From: Elysia crispata
Lineage: Eukaryota; Mollusca; Gastropoda; Plakobranchidae
Direction of reading: 5' to 3'
Length of the DNA stretch: 64,000 bases
Assembly: GCA_033675545.1 (NCBI GenBank)
Contig: JAWDGP010002063.1
Location: forward strand, 1 to 64,000
Shown: positions 1 through 24,659 of the stretch, one piece after another
Numbering within the stretch: position 1 is the stretch's first letter
Layout of the letters: every line of letters starts with the position of its first letter
Position numbers and translations under genes: made by a program
Notes under the pieces: model-generated
What the model saw: the letters and a program-made list of their open reading frames with translations, nothing else
Databases searched by the model: none
Told to the model about the DNA's origin: nothing

Positions 1-1835
1 ATTAGTATAAATCCAATATAGACGCCGGTTAATTTCTATTTTGGCCATCTCTATAATTAGCATAAATTCAATATGGCCGCCGGTTGATTTCTATTTTGGC
101 CATCTCTATAATTAGCATAAATCCAATATAGCCGCCGGTTAATTTCTATTTTGGCCATCTCTATAATTAGCATAAATTCAATATGGCCGCCGGTTAATTT
201 CTATTTTGGCCATCTCTATAATTAGCATAAATTCAATATGGCCGCCGGTTAATTTCTATTTTGGCCATCTCTATAATTAGCATAAATCCAATATAGCCGC
301 CGGTTAATTTCTATTTTGGCCATCTCTATAATTAGCATAAATTCAATATGGCCGCCGGTTAATTTTATCTTGGTAATCTCTATAACAAGCATAATTTTAA
401 TGTGGCCGCCAGTTGATTCTATTTTGCCCATCTCTACAATTAGCATAAATCCAATATAGACGCCGGTTAATTTCTATTTTGGCCATCTCTATAATTAGCA
501 TAAATTCAATATGGCCGCCGGTTAATTTCTATTTTGGCCATCTCTATAATTAGCATGAATTCAATATGGCCGCCGGTTAATTTCTATTTTAGCCATCTCT
601 ATAATTAGCATAAATTCAATATAGACGCCGGTTAATTTCTATTTTGGCCATGTCTATAATTAGCATAAATTCAATATGGCCACCGGTTAATTTTATCTTG
701 GTAATCTCTATAACAAGCATAATTTTAATGTGGCCGCCAGTTGATTCTATTTTGGCCATCTCTACAATTAGCATAAATCCAATATAGACGCCGGTTAATT
801 TCTATTTTGGCCATCTCTATAATTAGCATAAATTCAATATGGCCGCCGGTTAATTTCTATTTTGGCCATCTCTATAATTAGCATAAATTCAATATGGCCG
901 CCGGTTAATTTCTATTTTGGCCATCTCTATAATTAGCATAAATTCAATATGGCCGCCGGTTAATTTCTATTTTGGCCATCTCTATAATTAGCATAAATTC
1001 AATATGGCCGCCGGTTAATTTCTATTTTGGCCATCTCTATAATTAGCATAAATTCAATATGGCCGCCGGTTAATTTTATCTTGGTAATCTCTATAACAAG
1101 CATAATTTTAATGTGGCCGCCAGTTGATTCTATTTTGCCCATCTCTACAATTAGCATAAATCCAATATAGCCGCCGGTTAATTTCTATTTTGGCCATCTC
1201 TATAATTAGCATAAATTCAATATGGCCGCCGGTTAATTTCTATTTTGGCCATCTCTATAATTAGCATAAATTCAATATGGCCGCCGGTTAATTTTATCTT
1301 GGTAATCTCTATAACAAGCATAATTCTAATGTGTCCGCCAGTTGACTCTATTTTGCCCATCTCTACAATTAGGATAAATCCAATATTGACGCCGGTTAAT
1401 TTCTATTTTGGCAATCTCTATAATTAGCATATTTCCAATATGGCCGCCGATTAATTCCAATGAAGTAATCTCCATAATTAGCATAATTCCAATATGGCCG
1501 CCAGTTTATTCTACTTTGGCAATCTCTATAATAAGCATAAATCCAATATGGCCGCCGATTAATTCCAATTTGTCAATCTCTATAATTAGCATAATTCCAA
1601 TATGGTCGCCGGTTAATACTATTTTGGTAATCTCTATAAATAGCATAATTCTAATATGGCAGCCATTTAATTTTATTTAGGCAATCTCTATATTTAGTAT
1701 AATCCAATATGGCCGTGGTTAATTCCGATTTGGAAGTCTCTTTAATTAGCATATTTCTAATATGGCCGCCGGTTAATTCCAATTTGGTAATCTCTATAAT
1801 TAGCATAATTCCAATTTTACTCGGGTCTGAAATTC
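1..1835. repeat. 55-bp minisatellite array, about 33 units
   Basis: The unit is 55 bp (GGCCGCCGGTTAATTTCTAT at its core, then CATCTCTATAATTAGCATAAA). It repeats from the first base of the window, so the array continues to the left. Units up to about 1340 are nearly identical; from there to 1835 they decay. A pair of divergent 54-bp units (GGTTAATTTTATCTTGG followed by AGTTGATTCTATTTTG) recurs with the unit boundary near 361, 689, 1072 and 1290, which gives a rough higher-order pattern. The decayed right end is mainly 54-bp units. Because 54 is a multiple of three, it yields long chance open frames with an 18-residue period, and none looks like a gene. A satellite or minisatellite is the simplest reading. 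Confidence 0.97.
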
Positions 1836-2619
1836 GATTACATTTTGATAATATGGTATTATTTTGATGATTTATAGGGATCATTTCGATTCTACAGCAT
1901 GTCTATTGTATTAGTTTAGAGAAAGAAAAAATGGAAATCTTTCTACCGTTTTGAATTTTTTTTTATTTCGAATTCTATTCTATTGTTATATTTAATTATG
2001 CTTGATTTGTAGAGATAGAAATAAAGAGGATTTTGTCACCCCTCTTTAATTATTCAATATTGATTCACCATCTTTGTGGCAGTTGGCTATTCCATGTTAT
2101 GTTCCCAACACATATCACCCACGCATTATTATCAATTCGGCAATAAGGGTTTATGTTTCTATTACTGTAAAATGGAGTTCAATATTTCTTTTGTATAAAA
2201 ATGACGGATCTTAAACTCTGTGCAAATTGCAATGAATTGAAATTACTTGATGAATACCATAAACACATACGAAAACCTATTAAAAACAAGATATTTATCA
2301 AAAACAACAAAGACAGATAAAAAAAAAGTGTTATCTGAGTTTATTCAGAGAAATCCAAATTATAAAAATATAAAAAGAAATCATTATAATACACATTGTT
2401 TTCTAAAATAATTAAAAAGACACATACCAGTCTTTTGAAAATAACGTCAGTGAAACTTATGTATATAACATAAACGAATATGACATTTTCATTAAAAGAG
2501 ATAATACATATAAGGGCATTGCCTGTTAAATGAACTTTAATTTGTTTGACTTTCAGCTCACATTGCATTACAATAAAAGACAATTAATACTTCACATAAA
2601 ATTTTTTCAAAAACATTAA
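1836..2619. other. AT-rich spacer and probable 3' UTR of the minus gene
   Basis: No open frame of interest is present. On the minus strand an AATAAA (the plus strand reads TTTATT at about 2340) lies some 280 bp downstream of the stop codon at 2620. This could be the polyadenylation signal of the gene that ends there. The rest is plain AT-rich sequence. Confidence 0.5.
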
Positions 2620-10125
<7,506 letters not shown>

Positions 10126-10139
10126 AGAGATTATAAATA

Positions 10140-10363
10140 TTATCTTCCTCTTCGAATGTGAGGAGTATCAGAGAGCCAGTGTCGACTACATACTCCAATA
10201 TGTTCAGTCACTTTCTCAACTTTGTTTGGGAGACTCGAAACCCATTTATGACATTCAGTTGGGTCCTTCGGAAAACCATAATTATAAAATAACCGTTTCA
10301 CTTTCTTTCCCCTTCTGACTGGCATAGCCGCTCTTACAGTTTGTAACAGTGCACTTTCTTCCC
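10140..10363 (-). pseudogene. THAP-type zinc-finger remnant
   Basis: After a clean acceptor (tttattgtttag, minus strand) the frame reads GRKCTVTNCKSGYASQKGK, giving the first two cysteines of a THAP C2CH finger. Roughly 60 bases later the reading must shift frame to YNYGFPKDPTECHKW and then EHIGVCSRHWLSDTPH, giving the FPKD and W positions and the final CxxH. A second shift and a stop separate it from the open frame beginning at 10125. All C2CH positions are present, so the ancestral protein was a bona fide THAP protein. The two frame breaks mean a decaying domain or assembly errors in homopolymers (TTTT and AT-rich runs lie at both places). THAP domains bind DNA and occur in P-element transposases and in host genes derived from them. 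Confidence 0.75.
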
Positions 10364-10400
10364 CTAAACAATAAACAGTTAAGGAAATTGATAATGACAC

Positions 10401-13857
<3,457 letters not shown>

Positions 13858-14052
13858 ATGAATGCGGTTTTGTGTCAAGGTGGTTTGTGCACCACAAAAG
13901 CTGGGCTTGATCAGTTATATAAAAATGGAAAAGCAGAAAATCTTAAAGATCAGATTCGATATAGAAAATTAGTGATGGGGGCAAGAGGACTTAAGACTGA
14001 CAGGTACTGCTGCAAATCTTTACCAGACTTTGCTTGGAAAGATATGCAATGA
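13858..14052 (+). CDS. Short open frame, possible transposon-derived fragment
   Basis: A 64-residue frame from the ATG at 13858 with a coherent look: GGLCTTKAGLDQLYK, then LKDQIRYRKLVMGARGLKTD, then the end at KDMQ. The middle block (an LKxQIRYRKLV-like helix) resembles a C-terminal segment I associate with unclassified transposon-encoded proteins of invertebrates, but I cannot name the family. No introns or partner domains are seen. Its stop codon lies inside the left arm of the perfect hairpin at 14048-14080. It may be a relic or chance. Confidence 0.25.
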   Translation: MNAVLCQGGLCTTKAGLDQLYKNGKAENLKDQIRYRKLVMGARGLKTDRYCCKSLPDFAWKDMQ

Positions 14053-14080
14053 ACCCCCCTCTAAAAGAGGGGGGTTCATT
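14048..14080. repeat. Perfect 15-bp inverted repeat with 3-base loop
   Basis: AATGAACCCCCCTCT, then AAA, then AGAGGGGGGTTCATT: both arms match at all 15 positions. It stands out from the AT-rich surroundings because of the six C and six G. It overlaps the stop codon of the small frame ending at 14052. It could be the palindromic remnant of a foldback or MITE excision, or a structured RNA element. Confidence 0.95.
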
Positions 14081-15469
14081 AGGCAAAAGACAATCATTCA
14101 AAATTAAAGTTCTGATGATGATTATTAAATACAATGCTGTTACGCTGAAAATAAATTTGACAGAAACTGTTGCTTGATGTTGTTGTTGGGTTCAAGGTTT
14201 ATTTAGTAAAACAAACAGAAAACGCTGCAAGGTACAAACAGTATAGATACTTTCATTATCGAAGTGTACAGGTAGGTAGTCAACAAAAAAGTGACACTGA
14301 TACAGGTACATAGTATGTCTGGCAAAAGAGGTAGTGAGACCGAGAGGTAAGCAGAGTGGGAAAAACCATAGGTGCGGCTTAAAAAAACATATACACGGAA
14401 CAGAAACCTTCACAATTTAAAAGAAACGAAAATTTCTGTTTATACTTTATAATTTTTTAAAGTTGCAGGCTCAAATTGTTTTCATTTAACAAAATATTGA
14501 TATTTTCAGGCTTGCTAATTCTTTTACATGAATTGGTTCTCAATTTATATTTTGAAAACTGTAATGTATTTTGTCTCTTATGTAATACTTTCTTTTACAG
14601 TCATTCAGTTTCAGCTTTAATGTAAGCGTGTATTGAACCTCAGTTTATCATGGGAGTTTTCTACAACTATCAAAATCATAATGCTTTATCATGTATACAT
14701 TTGAAAATATATGTTCAATCATAATTCATCTGTGACTATTAATTTTTTACTTCTATCATTGACTTACAATGCAGTTTTGAAATAGAAACAGTGGTCAAAT
14801 TATCAAATAGATAGCATAATCAGGTTCAGCATCTAAAAAACCATAAACTCCGAAAGTTTCATTACTCTAGTACGAAAACTGTGTTTTTTATGATATAATT
14901 TTTACAATATGATTTGCTTTTTTACCAATTTTCTTCCAAGGCGCAAAATTTGACGCTATGCCAATTTTGGTTTTCTCTATCTTTTCAAAATGGCTTTCTA
15001 GGTTGCTGACAAAAATTGAGTCAACTAAATACAACATTGTGTATTAGCAAACTAAGTATTGAAACAATCTGAAGAATATGCGTTTTTTTACGATGGTCCA
15101 AAAGTGCCTCATCTAGAGTATTTGCTTGTAATGTTGATATGCCACAAGTGTTTTTGGCCATATTTCATGACCAATAAATTCTTTTGTTTACTTTTTATCT
15201 CCGTGAAATTTCGTATGTGTATAGTCATTGTCTTGGACTTTGTAAATATGTCCTTTTTTGTTTCATAAGATTTAACAAATGACTTTTATATGTCCTTAAA
15301 AACAACCCGATGCACGCAATTTGTTTTGTGTCGTTATGCGCAAAATTGAAACAGCTGTAAAACTTTTATTTACCAACAGATTTTGATGAAATTTGTTGGA
15401 AATTTCATATTTTAACAAGATCTTTACAGTACAATTGGGTATATTCAAATTTGCTGGGGTAGAAAAATC
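14081..15469. other. AT-rich spacer, nothing recognised
   Basis: Stop-rich in all frames. A few chance frames occur (around 14192-14413 and 15059-15268) that show no family resemblance or splice context. Confidence 0.5.
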
Positions 15470-15830
15470 ACTTTGTGGTACCTACTTTATATCAATCCTA
15501 TTGCTTTGTCTTTTGTGTGACACACCTTTATATATCTATTCTATTGTTCTGACTTTTGTGTGACACACTTTTATATCAATTCTATTGTTCTGTCTTGTGT
15601 GTGACACACCTTTATATATCTATTTTATTGCTCTGTCTCGTGTGTGACACACCTTTATATATCTATTCTATTGCTCTATCTCGTGTGTGACACACCTTTA
15701 TATATCTATTCTATTGCTCTGTCTCGTGTGTCCCAAATCGCTATACTATGCCTCTTACTCTGTCTCGTGCGCCACACACCTCTTTACTAGACCCATCGCC
15801 CTGTCCTGTGTGACTCACGTCTCTGAGGGC
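15470..15830. repeat. 43-bp minisatellite
   Basis: Unit: CTATTCTATTGCTCTGTCTC, then GTGTGTGACACACCTTTATATAT. GTGTGACACAC begins at 15515, 15558, 15599, 15642 and 15685, a period of 43 (once 41) bp. Two or three more diverged, GC-richer units follow to about 15830. Every unit contains the short palindrome GTGTGACACAC. Confidence 0.92.
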
Positions 15831-16956
15831 CACACTTGCTAAATTTTCTCCGCCCCTTGTATTCAGATGATGTCTAGTCCTGCAAACCTTTAACACTTGG
15901 TGAACTTAAGATTTTCGATTCCAGATGGTTTCAGAGAGAACCGACAAAAGAGACACTTTAAAGGATGTTATGAAGTTCACAAATTATACATACGTGAAAA
16001 GTAATAAATTTACTAAAAGAGAAAATTTATAATGTTGTCTTTTTATTTCAATGGAGGTGTCATATTTTTGTTTCAAAATCTTCAAAATATTATTACATTT
16101 TTATCGTAAGGAACAGTTATATAAAATATAATGAAAATCTTTAACTAAATCATAGTTATTGCTTCTGGGAGATCCAACTTAGTTGTAAAATAATTTACAT
16201 GGTTCTGTTCACCAGAATAATATAATATAAAATAAAATTTTTATACTTGTGCAAGTACTTAAATGTACCAACATTTATAATTATTTATATTTATTCACTC
16301 AAGAGTTCATGTACATTTGATATTATACATTACACTCGATAAAGGTCTAAGTGGAAATTTTCTATTTGCTTTCTCGGGATGGGTGTTAGAGAGAAAAAGG
16401 ATTTTGTCTTGAGAATTCTCTGAACGGATTAGATGTAACTTCATATTATTAATGTTGAATGAATAAACTATGCTTTTTTATTTGTGTTTGTGTGTATGTG
16501 TGAGTGAAACCTATGACTCATACAATGGAAGAACACATTGGTTTCCTCATTATCATATTATTATTTATTACTTTTGTTTACCTGAAACGAAATCTATAAT
16601 AATGCGAAATCCGATGTAGGTATAATAAAGAGACGAAGTGAAAGAAAGATAACCCTCACAGAGTTTGGTATATCCACGGTTCTTTCCCCTCTCAACAAAA
16701 TCCTCTCTGTGTCCAGGGCGGATTAAAGAATCAGATTTTGAGGTCTTTTGTTAAAATTTATCATGAAATGTAAATGCTAGGTTTCTTTCATCGTGGATTC
16801 CTTGTAACAGCATCTTACGCCATTTTGGTTCAGTGCGCCACATATTTTTTTCGCATGCAGTGTCTATTGTCATTTTTTATCATTTGACTTTGCGCTCCTA
16901 TGAGAATTGGTTTTAGCGTCAATGCATTTGAACGGTCTAGGCTCCTCAATCCTGAG

Positions 16957-17442
16957 GTTTGGCAGGAAAGGCTTACGGGCCCTAAGCTAGACTAAGTCGT
17001 AATATTTTTAGACTGACCGACATCATTTGCATAAACTCCTCCCACCCAGCGGTACGTAGCAGAATCGCTTTTCGCAAACATGCTAGCCCTCTCACCGAGA
17101 ACGTAACTGTTATGTAAGGGTTACATGATGACTGCCAGCGATGCTCTAATGCTACCGGTACTGAGTACTAGCCTGGACCAGGTGCAAGCGCGCTATGGAG
17201 AGTGTGTTTCCACTGCTCCACTGCATGCTCACACAGTTACATTACACAACAATCACATGATCCGAGACGGTTATACCAGCAGCAGCAGCAGATTTCACTG
17301 GTCTATACAGCTGACCAGGCCTAACGCTCGCTTGCGGCTTCCGATGTAAACAACGCAGGCCGATGTGCACACGTCACTAGGAAACCACGTGTTTGTTACG
17401 TAATGTCTCAAGCTTTACGGTACGTAACTCAATCTGCGAAAC
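16957..17442 (-). repeat. Dispersed 0.5-kb repeat, copy 1 (inverted partner 29893-30329)
   Basis: The reverse complement matches 29893-30329 over nearly its whole length with small gaps. Shared landmarks are GGAAAGGCTTACGGGCCCTA, TTTTTAGACTGACCGACATC, ATTTGCATAAACTCC, ACTGAGTACTAGCCTGGA and a CAG-repeat block. The homology is bounded near a short inverted pair, GTTTGGCAG (16957) and CTGCGAAAC (17434), but some similarity runs about 10-25 bp past both, so exact ends are uncertain. It is GC-richer than its surroundings. It may be a non-autonomous DNA transposon or another repeat; the class is unknown. Confidence 0.88.
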
Positions 17443-20368
<2,926 letters not shown>

Positions 20369-20500
20369 TCATCCTTCCGCAGCAACAGCAGCAGCAGGTG
20401 TTGTTTTATTATTGGTGCATGTGGTCGTTGAGTTACAAGTTTGGAAGTTTACTAGTTTCTCCTGCAGCTTGTGCTTTGTTTCTTTCAATTGATCCTCCTT
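20369..20500 (-). CDS. Possible terminal exon of an unknown minus-strand gene
   Basis: On the minus strand a strong acceptor (ttttttcag) precedes an open frame of 43 residues starting KEDQLKETKHKLQEKL, a charged heptad-like helix, then a Thr/Asn-rich segment and an alanine-rich end (TTPAAAVAAEG), with the stop at 20369. Entry is in phase 0. No upstream exon with a matching phase was found, and the end of gene A (24660) does not splice to it in phase. The sequence just downstream (20090-20290, minus) has a second open stretch ending at a GT, so the true structure may differ. Function unknown. Confidence 0.25.
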   Translation of the reverse strand, partial: KEDQLKETKHKLQEKLVNFQTCNSTTTCTNNKTTPAAAVAAEG

Positions 20501-21179
20501 CTGAAAAAAAGAATCACAAATGGACTGTTCTTATGAGCAAACATGAGAAGGGAAAAATGAACTAGAGTTTGTTGTCTGACTTTCCAACAATAATCTTTGA
20601 GTAGAAAATCAAATCAAATCAAGCTTTGAGTTTTGCAACAAATCAGGGTGAAAAAGAGAAGTGTTACTGTATAAATTTACCAGTTCTGAACCCCAATCAG
20701 GTACAAATTTCGATGCAAACTCAATTTCAGATTCTGTTGAGCTCCATAGGGATTAAGACAGGGTTGCATGTTTGACATTTGACCTAATCCCTGCATAAAA
20801 ACTTAAAGTTTAACCCTTACAAAGGCTGTCAAGTGAATTGCTTCCTTAGTTCTTTAATGTAAAAAAGTGAAACACAGATATGAACTCTAATAAATACAAG
20901 TAAGAATCTAATGTGGCCTTACGTTTAGAATAAAGTAACTGTTGAAATAAAAAAATTAAAAACAACTCATGCATACAAATTATGAAAAGAACAACCACAG
21001 GTTAATGTCAGTTTTTCCTTAATTTGTGAGGAAAACTGTCTTACTAGCAGGGTAGTATGACTTTTTTTCACTTGTCGCTTTTCTTAATCACTGCTGTAGA
21101 TCTCCATCCTTCTATATCTTACAAATCTCGGCGTGTATTAAGCAAGGCTAGATCACGAGACCGAAATGCGGCAGTTATT

Positions 21180-21869
21180 TTTTGCTAACAGATCTTTCAT
21201 GATCGTGTTTGTATTTCTAGTGATTTTGTTTCACTTCTCTTTATTTTTTTTTATTTTTGACCATGCCTTGTTTTTTTTTTTTTTAATATTTTTTTTAAAA
21301 GAAGAATAAAATATCAAAGTACTCGTGTTTCTTCTTCTTCTTCTTCTCACTATAATAATTAATTATAATAAATAATACTTTTCTCTCTCAGTAGGCATTC
21401 CAAACAGAATTTTCATACTTGAAAAAGAGATTCTCTTTTATATAATTATATCTTCTAAAACACAGCAAAACTTGCATTTTGCTTTTTGAATTTTAAAAAT
21501 CGGTTCAGAAATTAAAAAAAAAAAAAAAAAAAGTTGTGAATTTTTAGACTTAAAAAGTGGATGCATAATTCACGCAGTCAAATTTTCCCACTTTTATACA
21601 ACAATGGGGAAACACACACTCATTCCTATAGTCTCAGGTATTCAATATTGTGTTTCTATTTCTGATTGATTTGTTTTACTTTCCTTCCTGTTTTCAACCA
21701 TGACTTTTTTTAAGAGGAAAAATAAATTATCGAAGTACTCGTGCGTCTTCTATAATAATTAATTATCATAAAATGATATTATGTCTGTCAGATCTTTTAT
21801 GATTGTGTTTGTTTTAGTTGCTTGGTTTATTCGACTATGCCTTTTTTTCAATGGAATAATAAATTATTA

Positions 21870-21929
<60 letters not shown>

Positions 21930-22422
21930 CATTATTATTATTATTATTGTTGTTGTTGTTGTTATTGCTGCTGCTGCTACTGTTATAGTAATCTTTAACG
22001 CACACATTTACGGTTCAGAAATAAAAAAAAAGTTATGAATTTTTAGACCTAAAAATGGATAAATAATTCACGCAGTCAAATAATCCCACTTTTATACAAC
22101 AAGAGGGAAAAATACAAGTACACACTCATTCCTATAGTCTCAGTTATTCAATATTGTGTTTATATTTCTGATGGATTTGTTTTGCTTTCCTTTCTGTTTT
22201 CAACCATGCCTTTTTTTTTAAGACGAAAAATAAATGATCGAAGTACTCGTCCTTCTTCTTTCTATAATAATTAAGTATAATAAATGATATTTTGTCTGTC
22301 AGATATTTTATGATTGTGTTTGTTTTAGTTTTTTTGTTTTTTTCGACTATGCCTTTTTTTAAATGGAAAAATAAATTATTAAAGTACTCGTCCCTCTTCT
22401 TCTTCTTATAATAATAATAATG

Positions 22423-22480
<58 letters not shown>

Positions 22481-22556
22481 AATTATTATTGTTGTTGTTA
22501 TTGCTGCTGCTGCTGTTGTTGTAGTAATCTTCAACTCACACATTTACTTTTCGAAA
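21180..22556. repeat. Tandem duplication of about 510-540 bp with trinucleotide tracts
   Basis: Two full copies, 21501-22010 and 22011-22550, both start CGGTTCAGAA and share AATTCACGCAGTCAAAT, CCCACTTTTATACAACAA, TATAGTCTCAG.TATTCAATA and GAAGTACTCGT. A partial third copy covers about 21180-21400. Within each unit a shorter segment (from GATTGTGTTTGTTTTAG to AAAGTACTCGT) is itself repeated. Each full copy ends in a compound trinucleotide tract: (TTA)n-(TTG)n-(CTG)n at about 21877-21982, and (ATA)n-(TTA)n-(TTG)n-(CTG)n at about 22418-22520. Confidence 0.9.
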
Positions 22557-23294
22557 TGTAACGAGAAAATGAGCAACAAATGCGTGATCAAGTAACCGGT
22601 GCGCCCAACAACATTCACACCACTACACATCCTTCACCAGCATCTGGACCACAGAGTTTATTGCCTCAAGTTGATCCAAACATTGAATGTCAAGTGTCAA
22701 ACGTTTTTACAGGTAATGAAACAACAACTGGCTAAGTGGCTTGTATTGGTGAACCTGCAAAAAAATTGGATCAGGCGCGTGAATCTATAATCGCATGAAG
22801 TGTCAGGTGACAAGACACAAGACAATGGATTATTTCAGAAAAAAAACAACAAAAAGAAAAGAAAGAATTAAAAAAAAAAAAACAACATAAATATCAAGAT
22901 TAATTCAAGCAACAGCAGAAAGCAGTACAAAATATAGATATTTAATATTTATTTTTTGTTTTCTTTTTGTTTTTGCATGAAATAATCCCGTATCTGGTGC
23001 ATGTAAATATCTTACACACACTGACTCACCTACCTAAACAGGCATGAGAATTATGGAAGACGAGCGAATCTGAATTTGCTATGATACAAAAATAAAATGT
23101 ACAATGAGAAATTCCCCAAAGTTCGATTTTCCTCCACAAACATCAATATCCCTGCTCTAACTTGAAGATATCGAAACAAGTGGTATGGATCTAGTAGGTT
23201 GATAATAATTGACACATACCGATTCCGATTTGGTAGATCTATACAAGATGAGTCATTCCAAAGTGGTCACTAGCAACGATTGTTGTGATTTGTC

Positions 23295-23329
<35 letters not shown>

Positions 23330-24659
23330 AGAGAGTGAGAGAGAAGCTATCCAACTTAAATTTTCTGGGACATAAGGAATCACAAAACGGCATTTAGTAA
23401 CATAAATATCCAGGAGAACACAATAAACTCAGTATTTTTAAATCAGTTTTATATAAATTTCCAAACCACAACATACTAATGAGCAGAAATAATAATCATT
23501 GCAAAAAAATGAAAATTTTTATTGGCATTGAAAACAAATAAGTGAATGCGTCAATCAAATTGTAAACATTGTAATTTAAACCAGAAGCCTTTTGTTCATT
23601 TTTACATATCGAATAAATAACTATAACGGTAATACTTAATGTAAAGAGTGTATATTTTCAGTGGTGGAATGGTTAAAAAGTGGGTTAGTGTAACTAAATC
23701 TTTGTATTTACTGAACTTTACATTTACATGATCAACATTGTTTTCTAAGGACAAGAACAATAATTATATGTAAAAGTTTCTTGTTTGTTTTTTTTTTTTC
23801 AAACTCAGCTGAATGTACATTTGGCCTTGGACGAAATTTGCCAACAACTTCATACAAAGTAAAACAATTCTATAGAAAGACGACTTTTATCCTCAAACAT
23901 CTTTTACTCTGCCAATTATTCTTTTTAAATCAAATATGTTTAAATTAAAATAATTTTTTAAATCTTTAGAGTTGTATTTCAACAGTGTTTCACTTTACCA
24001 AAATAATCATTGAGCTTTAATTTTTTCAGACTTTCCAATCTTTGAATACTCAATTTTTCTTAGAGATGATAATAATTATATTTCGATCCCCCAAAAAAGA
24101 AGAAAAAGAAAATTTGACATTATTCTGTTTTTGTCATTAAAAACTTTTTTTATTTTTGGTCTTCAATACCGACACAAGATGAATCACAGAAAACCGTTAA
24201 AAATTGGAACACATGATAATTATAATATATAAGAAAAAAAACAATTAAAATTTTCGAGGATGGGTGTTACATACAGAGCTTTATCTTTCTAGACACGACA
24301 GGATAATAAAAAAGAAAGAAAACCAAGACCAGAGAAAGGTTAGGTAAGGTGAGCTGTTTTGCAATTTGCCTTAGTCATTGGAGTATTTTCTTAACTAATT
24401 AAAAAGCTTTAACAGAAGAATGAGTCAGTTAAGGCTAATATTGCTTACATAAATGGTGTTCCATTGAATCATCAACTCCTTAATATAGATTTGCTTTTCA
24501 AACAAACTTAATCCTGGCATAAGCTTCCTTCAAACGTATTGCAAACAAGTTTTGCTCTCAAGCTCTCAAGACAAATTACACAAGAAAATGAGTGAAAAGT
24601 AACCCACGACAAAATTTTTACACTATAATGAAATTTTCAGAGACAAACAACAAAATGAA
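22557..24659. other. AT-rich spacer, partly 3' UTR of gene A
   Basis: A (TA)n tract lies at 23298-23328. On the minus strand AATAAA signals occur at about 24151 and 23517, downstream of the gene A stop. A 57-codon open stretch at 22560-22733 (plus; polar, contains THPSPASGPQSLLPQVDPN) has no clear exon boundary and is not called. Confidence 0.45.

Noticed and set aside
1245-1680. Open frames with 18-residue repeats inside the minisatellite
   Set aside because: They follow from 54-bp units (a multiple of three) in non-coding repeats; the composition is Ile/Ser/Pro from ATA/TCT words and no start or splice context fits.
22560-22790. Open stretch with THPSPASGPQSLL and later CIGEPAKKLDQARESI in another frame
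   Set aside because: Looked like a degraded protein fragment, but no family could be named and no splice sites fit.
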